Both the position numbers and the translations under genes were made by a program. A DNA stretch of 53,126 nt from an uncultured bacterium (GTDB lineage: Bacteria > Chloroflexota > Anaerolineae > J036 > Brachytrichaceae). This document shows positions 16,765-24,648 of this stretch, piece by piece. The notes beneath the pieces are model-generated. The model was given only the letters and a program-made list of their open reading frames with translations, did no database searches and was not told the DNA's origin. The stretch is from positions 1 through 53,126 of the forward strand of contig CAIXPS010000548.1 in assembly GCA_903921365.1 (NCBI GenBank), given 5' to 3'. How positions within the stretch are numbered: the first letter of the stretch is position 1; each line of letters begins with the position of its first letter.

Positions 16765-18146
16765 GCAGCAAGTCCATTGCCCTGACGAACATCCACACGC
16801 TGATCCCCATGACGGGCGAGCGCGGCGCCAACGCGAATGCGCGCGCCCTGCATGATGCTGCGGTGATCGTTCAAGACAACGTCATCACATGGGTTGGATA
16901 CTCGAGTGCGATTCCCGACATGCGCGAACCATACGAGGTGATCAGTCTGCGCGGGCATATCGTTTTGCCGGGGCTCGTGAACACGCACCACCATCTTTAT
17001 CAGACACTCACACGAGCGATTGCGCAGGATTGCGAGTTGTTCGATTGGCTGAAGACGCTATACCCGATCTGGTTGGGGATGGATTCTGAGGCGATCTACA
17101 CCAGCGCTTTGACGGGCATGGCAGAGCTGATCTTGAGTGGATGCACAACCGCCAGCGATCACCTGTACATTTATCCGAACGACTGCAAGATTGATGATGA
17201 AGTCCGGGCTGCGACTGAGATCGGCCTGCGCTTCCATGCGACGCGCGGTTCAATGTCGCTTGGCGAATCCAAGGGCGGCCTGCCGCCGGATCGCGCGACT
17301 GAAGACGAAGCCGCGATCCTGAAAGATACAGTGCGAGCCATAGAGACATTTCACGACAGCCAACGGTATGCGATGCAACGCATCGCGGTCGCCCCATGCT
17401 CGCCGTTCTCGGTGACCACAGACCTGATGCGCGAAAGCGCGGCGCTGGCGCGCCAATACGGCGTGATGCTGCATACGCACCTGGCCGAAACGCGCGATGA
17501 AGAGGCCTTTTGTATTGCTCGGTTTGGCAAGCGCCCGCTTGACTATGCCGAGTCAGTAAACTGGCTCGGCGCCGACGTATGGTATGCGCACGGTGTGCAC
17601 TTCAGTCCCGCTGATATTGGCAGAATGGCAACCTGCGGCTGCGGTGTTGCGCACTGCCCAACCAGCAACATGCGTCTGGCATCCGGCATTGCCCCGATCC
17701 GGTTGATGCTGGACAGCGGGATGAAAGTCGGTCTCGGTGTTGACGGCAGCGCCAGCAATGACAGTTCGCATCTGCTGGCAGAATCACGCCAGGCATTGCT
17801 GTTGCAGCGGGTGCAGAATGGCTCCACCTCCTTTAGCGCCACTGATGCACTCTGGTTGGCCACACGCGGAGGCGCCAGTGTCCTGGGACGCGATGACATT
17901 GGCCAGATCGCCCCTGGTTACGCCGCAGACATGATCGCAATCAACCTTCAGCGCGTGGGGTATGCCGGCGCAACGCATGATCCGCTGGCAGCAGTCGTGT
18001 TCTGCGCGCCGCAAGGCGTCGATTTCAACATGATCAACGGGCGGGTGATTGTAAAGGATGGCCGCTTGACAACCCTCGACATCGGCAGCCTGATTGAAAA
18101 GCACAACAAGATCAGTCTTAAACTGGTGAGTAATCCAGGCGTATGA
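16761..18146 (+). CDS. Amidohydrolase, 8-oxoguanine deaminase/TrzN-AtzB-like
   Basis: 461 residues of the metal-dependent amidohydrolase superfamily. The metal and active-site landmarks appear in order: LVNTHHHLYQTL (His 76-78), TASDHLYIYP, VAPCSPFSVT, MLHTHLAET, WYAHGVHF, VAHCPTSNMRLASG and GLGVDGSASNDSS. The SDHLYIYP and PCSPFSVT pattern is that of deaminases acting on 8-oxoguanine, hydroxyatrazine or related rings. It begins inside the last codons of the export permease (4-base overlap), a pairing with no obvious metabolic logic. Exact substrate is uncertain. Confidence 0.82.
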   Translation: MSSKSIALTNIHTLIPMTGERGANANARALHDAAVIVQDNVITWVGYSSAIPDMREPYEVISLRGHIVLPGLVNTHHHLYQTLTRAIAQDCELFDWLKTLYPIWLGMDSEAIYTSALTGMAELILSGCTTASDHLYIYPNDCKIDDEVRAATEIGLRFHATRGSMSLGESKGGLPPDRATEDEAAILKDTVRAIETFHDSQRYAMQRIAVAPCSPFSVTTDLMRESAALARQYGVMLHTHLAETRDEEAFCIARFGKRPLDYAESVNWLGADVWYAHGVHFSPADIGRMATCGCGVAHCPTSNMRLASGIAPIRLMLDSGMKVGLGVDGSASNDSSHLLAESRQALLLQRVQNGSTSFSATDALWLATRGGASVLGRDDIGQIAPGYAADMIAINLQRVGYAGATHDPLAAVVFCAPQGVDFNMINGRVIVKDGRLTTLDIGSLIEKHNKISLKLVSNPGV

Positions 18147-18156
18147 GCGCCATCTG

Positions 18157-19443
18157 ATGACAATTCGCAAGATCGCGTTGATCAGTTACCACACGTCGCC
18201 GCTTGCCACTCTAGGGGGCAAGGACACCGGCGGAATGAACGTATTCGTGCGCGAAACAGCGCGCGAGTTTGCCCATCGCAACATTGCCGTAGATGTATTC
18301 ACTCGCAGCCAGAGCACACTCACGTTGCGGATTGATCCGCGTATCGCGCCCAACGCCCGGGTAGTCCATGTTCCCGCCGGCCCGGAAGCGCCTGTGCCAA
18401 AACGCGAGTTGAGGAAGTATGTCGCTGCGTTTACAGAATGGATGTGCAAGTTCACAACCGGCGAGAGCGATTCGCTCAAACACCCCACCCAACCATACGA
18501 TGTCATCCACAGCCACTATTGGCTGTCGGGCCTGGTTGCAGACTCTTTGCGAAAATGCTGGGGCACTCGTTTTGTGCAGACGTTTCATACCCTGGCTGAG
18601 CTAAAAAATCAGATTGCGCAGCGACCCGAGGAGCGCGAGCCCGAGGAACGCGTCAAAGCCGAACATGCGCTCGTGGGGAGCGCTGACATACTCACGGCGT
18701 CAACCAAGGTGGAGCAACAGCAGCTGACGCATTACTACAACGCGAACGCATCCCATATACGAATTGTTCCGCCAGGCGTGGATACCGGCCGGTTCCACCC
18801 CATCGAGCAGTCGTACGCAAAGTCGGTCATTGGCATTCAGCAGTCCCATCGCATGATTCTGTTCGCCGGGAGAATAGAACCGCTCAAAGGCATCGACACT
18901 TTATTTCGGGCGATGGCCATATTGCGAGATCGCGCCGTCGAAACAGGCAGTCCAGCCGCATCGTTCTTTGGCAATTTATGCCTCATCGTCATTGGCGGGG
19001 ATACCTCTGAGCGTGGGCTGCGCGAAAACGTTGAGATGGCGCGCCTGCATGCGTTGCGCGATGAACTTGGCCTGCAGGAATTGATCACGTTTATCGGCGC
19101 GCGCGATCAGGATACTTTGCAGTATTATTACTCTGCCGCCGACTGTCTTGTCATGCCGTCCCACTACGAGTCGTTCGGCATGGTGGCATTGGAAGCCATG
19201 GCCTGCGGCACCCCTGTAATCGTCTCGGATGTCGGGGGGTTGAGCCAACTTGTGAGGCATAATCAGACCGGATTACGCGTGAATGCCAAGGATGATGCAG
19301 CCATGGCTGACGCGATACAGAGGTTGCTTGGAAATGAAGTGGTGCGCAGAAGAATGGGATATCGCGCAGCCTGTTACGCCGAAGATTACAGCTGGGTCAA
19401 AGTAGTAGACAAATTGCTCGCCGTTTATGAGGAGATAAAATGA
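18157..19443 (+). CDS. GT4-family glycosyltransferase, MshA/sucrose-phosphate-synthase-like
   Basis: 428 residues. The N-terminus IALISYHTSPLATLGGKDTGGMNVFVRE and the VIHSHYWLSG segment are typical of MshA and sucrose-synthase-like GT4 enzymes. FHTLAELKN, VPPGVDTGRFHP and MPSHYESFGMVALEAMACGTPVIVSDVGG complete the GT-B signature, with the catalytic E-x7-E within the last one. MshA makes GlcNAc-inositol phosphate, but mycothiol is not expected outside actinobacteria, so a general sugar transfer to an acceptor of unknown kind is the safer call. It overlaps the next gene by 4 bases. Confidence 0.88.
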   Translation: MTIRKIALISYHTSPLATLGGKDTGGMNVFVRETAREFAHRNIAVDVFTRSQSTLTLRIDPRIAPNARVVHVPAGPEAPVPKRELRKYVAAFTEWMCKFTTGESDSLKHPTQPYDVIHSHYWLSGLVADSLRKCWGTRFVQTFHTLAELKNQIAQRPEEREPEERVKAEHALVGSADILTASTKVEQQQLTHYYNANASHIRIVPPGVDTGRFHPIEQSYAKSVIGIQQSHRMILFAGRIEPLKGIDTLFRAMAILRDRAVETGSPAASFFGNLCLIVIGGDTSERGLRENVEMARLHALRDELGLQELITFIGARDQDTLQYYYSAADCLVMPSHYESFGMVALEAMACGTPVIVSDVGGLSQLVRHNQTGLRVNAKDDAAMADAIQRLLGNEVVRRRMGYRAACYAEDYSWVKVVDKLLAVYEEIK

Positions 19444-19790
19444 TATCAAACCACATCAGCTACATTGCGCTTTGGTCAAAAGAACTACAGGTAAACCGCA
19501 GCGTATTCGCGAATCTCCTTGGTCTGCCGATTGCCTATGAGGATGAGAACGTTGTGGTGTTCCAAACCGAGGGCACTCAGCTTGTCCTGCAACGCGCTAT
19601 TGATGCTGACGCCGACCTGGACGGCACGATCCAGTTTGGCTTTGAAGTTGCCGACCTGGATGGAGTGACAAAGTCGCTCGAAAACGGCGGTCAGATGATC
19701 ACCGTCAATCGTGAAGAACTAGAACTCGACCAGCGCGTCACCGTGTTGCGGCTGGCTTCAGGACAGAAAGTCGAGTTCATCGGCAAGTGA
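19440..19790 (+). CDS. Glyoxalase/bleomycin-resistance (VOC) family protein
   Basis: 116 residues, one vicinal-oxygen-chelate fold with two beta-alpha-beta3 halves: ISYIALWSKELQVNRSVFANLLGLP at the N-terminus and TIQFGFEVADLDGVTKSLENGG in the second half. The usual metal His in the first strand is not obvious (SNHISYIALWS offers H4 only), so an enzymatic role is unsure. The ATG lies in the stop region of the upstream glycosyltransferase (ATGA overlap), so it is probably translated with it. Confidence 0.75.
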   Translation: MISNHISYIALWSKELQVNRSVFANLLGLPIAYEDENVVVFQTEGTQLVLQRAIDADADLDGTIQFGFEVADLDGVTKSLENGGQMITVNREELELDQRVTVLRLASGQKVEFIGK

Positions 19791-19805
19791 TGCAAGTGGC
19801 GTAAA

Positions 19806-20318
19806 TCATGCGCCATTGCCGGCTTTTTCGAGCATCTTCTCCAGGTCTGCCTGCGCGGCGCGGTAAGGCAGCCAATCAGACATCTGCTTACCGCCAAGGT
19901 GGTTGTAGAACCGCAGGGCGGGCTCATTCCAATGCAACACCTGCCACTCCATGCGCCCGCACCCTGCCTGATACGCCACGCTGGCGCAGTGTAAAAATAG
20001 TGCTTTTCCAACCTTCTTCGACCGGTACTCCGGCAGGACGAACAAGTCCTCCAGGTAAAACGTTGGCAACGCCAGAAACGTCGAATAAGTGTAAAAGCTA
20101 ATCGCATAACCCGCTGCCACTCCGTCCACTTCGCCAAACCATGTGTCGATGCGAGGATTAGGGCCATAGGCATCGCGCGCCAAACGCTGGCGCGCCTCGG
20201 CAGTGGGTCGAGGAAGTTTTTCATAATCTGCAAGCGCCGCGATCAGATCGCCCAGTAATTGTGCATCTGCCGCAACGCCCTTACGCACTAGAATGTCAGA
20301 AGTATTTGTGAGAGCCAT
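19806..20318 (-). CDS. GNAT family N-acetyltransferase
   Basis: 170 residues. The acetyl-CoA site is seen in LEDLFVLPEYRSKKVGKALF (motif A, R/Q-x-x-G-x-G/A type) and WNEPALRFYNHLGGKQMSDWLPYR (motif B and the end of the fold). The sequence resembles diamine/polyamine or amino-group acetyltransferases of the short GNAT class. The start at 20318 is chosen because translation further upstream would run antisense through the oppositely oriented lipoprotein gene. Only 34 bases separate it from that gene's start, so the two must share a very compact control region. Confidence 0.85.
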   Translation of the reverse strand: MALTNTSDILVRKGVAADAQLLGDLIAALADYEKLPRPTAEARQRLARDAYGPNPRIDTWFGEVDGVAAGYAISFYTYSTFLALPTFYLEDLFVLPEYRSKKVGKALFLHCASVAYQAGCGRMEWQVLHWNEPALRFYNHLGGKQMSDWLPYRAAQADLEKMLEKAGNGA

Positions 20319-20352
20319 AGTATGTCGCTCGATTTTACATGTGATAGAGTCA

Positions 20353-22218
20353 ATGTCGAAAATGAGACTAAAAGCTGAAACGCATCGGACTACGCGCCGG
20401 TCAGTTAAAACACTTTCCACCACGTTGCTGCCATTCCTGATCGCGTTTACCCTCGCACTGAATGGTTGTTCACTTTTACCATCACAACTAGAAAAAATCG
20501 CCGGTATTGCCGGCACTCCCAACGCCTTTAGCAGTGTAGCCACCGCCACTGTCGCGCCGCCATCACAATCGACGGCAGCGCTCGTTAAAGAGCGCAGCAA
20601 ACTGCGTGTCGGGATTCGATTTGACGCCCCACCCCTTGCAAGCGTGAATGCAGATGGCAAACTTGAAGGTATGGATGTGGACATCACGCGGGAGTTCGCC
20701 CGTCGCTGGCTGGGCAGTCCTGATAACGTTGAATTTGTCCAGACAACATCAGCATCTGCGCCACGAATGATCGAACGGCGGGAAGTTGATTTTGCGCTTG
20801 GGGGCCTGGTAGAAACAAAAGCCGCTTCTGCCCATGCTGACTTTGGGCTGACTTACATGTACGATGGCGAAGCCGTGCTGGTGCGCACGGGCTCATATGC
20901 GGATTTCCCATCATTAGCGCGGCGCAATGTCACCTATATCGATCTACCCTCGACGAATGCACTGAGTGACGCCCAGATCAGCAATAACATCACAGTCACA
21001 CTGCAATCCGCGCCATCCTATGCAGCAGCAATCCGCCAGTTGCGTGATGCGCAGACCGACGCGGTTGTGGGACGCTGGCGGCGCCTGCGCACCGAGGCTG
21101 GGCGCGACCCGGCGCTTACCGTGCTCACGCTCTTTCAGCGCGAACCCGTGGCAATCATGCTTCCCCGGAACGACTCCGATTGGTCTGCGCTGGTCAACAT
21201 CACTCTTAGCGCTCTGGTTGCCGATGGCACATTCGCCAGTATCTACAAGAAATGGTTTAACCAATTGCCAGAGCCGGTGTATCCGCTGCCAAACGCCATC
21301 GATATCCAGTTAGCCACATTGCCCGACAAGATTACGCCCCATGACGCGCTTAGCCGCGTCCGGGGCAGCACCAGTGTGCGAATCGGGTTTATCGCGCAGG
21401 CCGATCCACTGGCCACGCTTGATGCAAACGGTGAGGTGGTCGGATTCGAGGTTGACCTCTGCCGCGAACTGGCGCGAAGATGGTTCCAGAACCCGTCCGT
21501 AGCTGAATTCACCGCAGTGCCTGCCGGCGACGTAGCTGGTCTGCTGCGCAGCAATGCAATCGATATGGCCATCGGCGGGATGGCGCGGACACAGGCAAAC
21601 TCCCGCGTGATGGACTTCAGTTCGATTACCTATCAAAGCGGCGTCGGTATTGCGGTTTTAGAAACCTCAACCACCAACGATGTGTCAACGCTCAATGGCA
21701 AGGTGGTTGGAAGCATCCAGGGGAAAGCGGATGCCGATGTGCTGACGGCCATTGCCAGGGCTCGCAACCTTAAAATAACCACGCGTCCTTACGCCGAATT
21801 GGAAACGATGATTGACGCGCTGCGCAATGGTGAGATCGATGGTGTTTTAGCCGATCAGGCCGCATTAATCGCGCTAGCGCGCACGGCTAAGGATATCCGT
21901 GTTTTGTCGGAGCGGCTCAACAACCTGCCTATCGGCATCGCTCTGGCTCGAGACGACTCGACATTCAAGGCCTTTGTCAATTTGACATTGCAGGAGTTCT
22001 TTACAGACGGCACATACGCATTTCTGTACAAGAAGTGGTTTGGCACGGCGCCGCCCGACATGGACATCTGGCCAGGAGAAGCAACGGTGCAAACCGTTCT
22101 AATCGCGCCTACCGGAACCCCTCTGGCGACGGTGACGCCGGTATTCAGTGTGCTCGATACCCCCGTGCCAATTCAGATACCGCCAACACCGCTGCCAACA
22201 CCCACACCCAAGAAGTAG
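20353..22218 (+). CDS. Lipoprotein with two tandem family-3 solute-binding domains
   Basis: 621 residues from ATG 20353, with a long basic n-region, a hydrophobic stretch (TLLPFLIAFTLAL) and a lipobox-like LNGC with Cys 39. Two homologous periplasmic binding domains follow: about 83-305 (LRVGIRFDAPPLASVNADGK, ending DGTFASIYKKWF) and about 335-585 (VRIGFIAQADPLATLDANGE, ending DGTYAFLYKKWF). Each has its own GMDVDITREFARRW- or GFEVDLCRELARRW-type helix and DFALGG/DMAIGG strand, so this is an internal duplication. A Pro/Thr tail ends the protein. No permease or ATPase is adjacent. It may serve the amino-acid importer at 6.2-8.9 kb or act as a sensor (inference). Confidence 0.85.
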   Translation: MSKMRLKAETHRTTRRSVKTLSTTLLPFLIAFTLALNGCSLLPSQLEKIAGIAGTPNAFSSVATATVAPPSQSTAALVKERSKLRVGIRFDAPPLASVNADGKLEGMDVDITREFARRWLGSPDNVEFVQTTSASAPRMIERREVDFALGGLVETKAASAHADFGLTYMYDGEAVLVRTGSYADFPSLARRNVTYIDLPSTNALSDAQISNNITVTLQSAPSYAAAIRQLRDAQTDAVVGRWRRLRTEAGRDPALTVLTLFQREPVAIMLPRNDSDWSALVNITLSALVADGTFASIYKKWFNQLPEPVYPLPNAIDIQLATLPDKITPHDALSRVRGSTSVRIGFIAQADPLATLDANGEVVGFEVDLCRELARRWFQNPSVAEFTAVPAGDVAGLLRSNAIDMAIGGMARTQANSRVMDFSSITYQSGVGIAVLETSTTNDVSTLNGKVVGSIQGKADADVLTAIARARNLKITTRPYAELETMIDALRNGEIDGVLADQAALIALARTAKDIRVLSERLNNLPIGIALARDDSTFKAFVNLTLQEFFTDGTYAFLYKKWFGTAPPDMDIWPGEATVQTVLIAPTGTPLATVTPVFSVLDTPVPIQIPPTPLPTPTPKK

Positions 22219-22219
22219 A

Positions 22220-22990
22220 TCATGTCCGTGAGGTCTGGGCGGTCTTCTCAATCACAAGAAAGTGCGACAGGCCAAAAGCCTGCAGTGGCGACAGTTCCAT
22301 CGCCTGGATGACGCTACGAAGCGCCCGACCAGCCGAACCATAGCGCGCCACAAAGTTATCAAAGCCAGGGTACACCTGCTTGTGTAACACGACCCGCACC
22401 GAAGCGCCGCCAAACAGGTCGCGTAAACCGGCGGATGTATACGCCTTCACGTGGGGCGCCAGTTTGTTGCGCCATACATCAGGCAACCAGTTGATCAAGG
22501 GCTTGTTCCCGAAGTGATACTGTCCGCGCCAGTAGAGACCATGCGTCTCAAAGGGATACAACCGGTTTGGCGCGAAGATCGCCGCGCGTCCGCCCGGGCG
22601 CAGCACACGCACTATCTCGCGGCAGGCCTGCCGGTCATCCTGCACGTGCTCCAGAACCTCGTGGCTAAACACAACATCAAAACTGGCGTCGGGAAAGGGG
22701 AGTCGCTCGCACACCGCTGCCATGAGGTTTGGCACGCCGTTCTGTGAGCCCTCAATAACGCGTTCTACTTCAATATCCAGGCCGATGACGCGCTCAGTGA
22801 AACGCCGAATGCCATTGACATACATCCCGATACCGCAGCCATCCACCAGCACTTGTTTGGCAGTAAGGCTTACGGCATGATCGAGCATGGCAAGCCGGCG
22901 TTCCTGACCGGTGCGCCATACCAGCGATGGCACGCCGCGGGTTGCCGACTTTGGGCTCTCGGATGTGGTGTGTGTATGCTCTATTGTCAT
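22220..22990 (-). CDS. Class I SAM-dependent methyltransferase (Methyltransf_11 type)
   Basis: 256 residues. Motif I reads VLVDGCGIGMYV at 47-58, motif II GLDIEVERV, and the LPFPDASFDVVFSHEVLEHVQDD block is the usual post-II/III region; RVLRPGGRAAIFAPN follows. The Cys in DGCGIG replaces the common Ala/Gly. The C-terminal half has a GLYWRGQYHFGN segment seen in methyltransferases acting on glycans or small molecules; the substrate is unknown. Last gene of a minus-strand group after DUF4126 and holB, 39 bases downstream of holB. Its end is 1 base from the convergent lipoprotein gene. Confidence 0.82.
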   Translation of the reverse strand: MTIEHTHTTSESPKSATRGVPSLVWRTGQERRLAMLDHAVSLTAKQVLVDGCGIGMYVNGIRRFTERVIGLDIEVERVIEGSQNGVPNLMAAVCERLPFPDASFDVVFSHEVLEHVQDDRQACREIVRVLRPGGRAAIFAPNRLYPFETHGLYWRGQYHFGNKPLINWLPDVWRNKLAPHVKAYTSAGLRDLFGGASVRVVLHKQVYPGFDNFVARYGSAGRALRSVIQAMELSPLQAFGLSHFLVIEKTAQTSRT

Positions 22991-23029
22991 TTATTCGCAC
23001 AACTGTGTTCTGGTGGATTTCGTGCTATC

Positions 23030-24010
23030 TTACACGACAGGCATTTTGAGCATAAGCGCATCAAATGCCAGGCGCGCATTTGCATTTTGCTGGAGATAAA
23101 ACAAGGTGTTAATAACGGCGCGCACCATCTTGACTGCGTCTGCTGTGGTGACATGCTCAGCGATCCGCCGGATGGACGCGGCGCGATCCACGTTATGCAA
23201 TGAGTGTTGTTGCTCCAATTGCGTTAGTGAACCACCGGCTCGAACGACATCAAGCCAAAATAATAGCCATTCTTCAAGCAACACCTGAAGCGTCTCACCA
23301 TCTGTCTTAGCGAGTGTTTCGGCGTAGGCGAACCGTCGCGTGCGGTTTGCGGGGATCAGTTCTTCGAGATCCGAAATGCGTTGTGCCCGCTCCGCCAGTA
23401 ACTCATCGCTCTGTGTTGCGCGCAACGCCCACCCGGGCCGGCCGCGCGCGAGTTGAGCGACCAGGGCAGCCTTGGTTGCATCCACGCCTCGTCCGACCAG
23501 TGCTTCAGAAATAACCTGTAGCGCAACCGGTCTCAGGTGAAGCACCTGACAACGTGAAGTAATGGTTGGCAGCACGCCATCGGTGCTTGGCGCAATCATG
23601 ATGATGACTGTCGACTGGTTGGGCTCTTCGAGTGTCTTGAGGATTGCGTTCTTGCTTCCGTCAGTCGCCAGATGAGCGTCGTCAATGACCGCGACACGAT
23701 AGCGGCCTTCGATCGGCGCAAGCGTCAACGCGTGCAGCATATCGCGGACTCTGTCAACCTTGACGCTGCCATCCTCGGCCCCTACCCAGGTTAGATCAGG
23801 ATGTTTATTGCTCTGCGCCAAACGCTGGGTGCGCCCCGGATCCGCCGCCTGTATGGAGAGCACTGCGGCTGCCATCGCGCGCGCAACAGCCGCTTTTCCA
23901 ACGGATGGCGGCCCGACAAACAGGTGCGACTGCGCCAGTTGCTCTGACACAATTTGTTGCTTTAAGCGGCGCACCGCCCAATCGTGACCGATGATTTTCC
24001 AGTCATTCAT
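23030..24010 (-). CDS. holB: DNA polymerase III delta' subunit
   Basis: 326 residues, a clamp-loader AAA+ subunit. LAQSHLFVGPPSVGKAAVARA holds the P-loop at 33-40 with Ala after the Lys in place of Thr/Ser, which suggests weak or no ATP hydrolysis, as known for delta'. Other marks are VAVIDDAH (Walker B), NAILKTLEEPNQSTVIIM (sensor-like, very typical) and the SRC motif in LPTITSRCQVL, the arginine finger supplied to its neighbour. The four-cysteine zinc site of the delta' family is not seen, so the zinc module is missing. Twelve bases follow the DUF4126 gene. Confidence 0.92.
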   Translation of the reverse strand: MNDWKIIGHDWAVRRLKQQIVSEQLAQSHLFVGPPSVGKAAVARAMAAAVLSIQAADPGRTQRLAQSNKHPDLTWVGAEDGSVKVDRVRDMLHALTLAPIEGRYRVAVIDDAHLATDGSKNAILKTLEEPNQSTVIIMIAPSTDGVLPTITSRCQVLHLRPVALQVISEALVGRGVDATKAALVAQLARGRPGWALRATQSDELLAERAQRISDLEELIPANRTRRFAYAETLAKTDGETLQVLLEEWLLFWLDVVRAGGSLTQLEQQHSLHNVDRAASIRRIAEHVTTADAVKMVRAVINTLFYLQQNANARLAFDALMLKMPVV

Positions 24011-24022
24011 ACTTTTCAGTCT

Positions 24023-24607
24023 TCAGAGCTGTTCCCGGGCGACTCTATTGGCATTGGCGCGGCGTCGCTGAAACCGGTTAAACACCTTATATGCAATAAA
24101 CGCGAGTGCCGCAACAAACAAGACCAGCAACACCGGCGCATAAATCGCAAGGATTGAGGCAATTGCAGAAGTAACATCTTCAACGACACTCACGACCGGC
24201 GCGCCAATGCCCAATGTCGTCGCATTGATCACCGGCCTGGCAGCGGCCTTGGTGGCGTGCACTCCAAACGCCAGCAACAGTCCCACGATGAGCGCGAGCA
24301 ACGGGCTCGCATCCTTCACAAGTCCAACGTTTGCGGCAAACAGAATCGCGCCTGCGGCTGGCCGGATAAATGTCTGAATCACATCATTCACGTGATCGGC
24401 GCCAGGCACTTTATCTACTACAACCTCAACGATCAACAAGATGACAAGCGCCCCAATTGCCCACCAACTGGTGAGAATGTCAAATGGAGCGTTCAGTTTT
24501 ACCACCTCGGCCCGCCCCAGAATGGCCACGATCAATAGCGGGATATAGGCATTCAATCCCGCAGCCCCAGCCAGACCGAAAGCACTCACAATATTCGTCA
24601 ACGCCAT
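24023..24607 (-). CDS. DUF4126 membrane protein
   Basis: 194 residues with four or five hydrophobic segments: NIVSAFGLAGAAGLNAYIPLLIVAILGR at the N-terminus, a helix at about 46-66, a third around 84-120, and a last one around 155-178, ending in a basic tail (RFQRRRANANR). The SAFGLAGAAGLNAYIP and PAAGAILFAANVG pattern is the DUF4126 family, of unknown function, common in Chloroflexi and actinobacteria. First gene of the minus-strand group with holB. A TAGACT hexamer lies 6 bases before its ATG, so the message may be leaderless. Confidence 0.85.
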   Translation of the reverse strand: MALTNIVSAFGLAGAAGLNAYIPLLIVAILGRAEVVKLNAPFDILTSWWAIGALVILLIVEVVVDKVPGADHVNDVIQTFIRPAAGAILFAANVGLVKDASPLLALIVGLLLAFGVHATKAAARPVINATTLGIGAPVVSVVEDVTSAIASILAIYAPVLLVLFVAALAFIAYKVFNRFQRRRANANRVAREQL

Positions 24608-24634
24608 AGGGATAGTCTAACGCAATTGTGCGAG

Positions 24635-24640
24635 TATGAT
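24635..24640 (+). promoter_or_regulatory. -10 box (TATGAT) for nadE
   Basis: TATGAT lies 8 bases before the nadE ATG, again a spacing that makes a leaderless or nearly leaderless transcript. No convincing -35 box or ribosome-binding site. Confidence 0.4.
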
Positions 24641-24648
24641 ATTGAACG

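Noticed and set aside
20319-20687. An extended start of the GNAT gene giving 293 residues.
   Set aside because: The extra 123 residues would be antisense to the signal and first domain of the lipoprotein gene and look non-coding.
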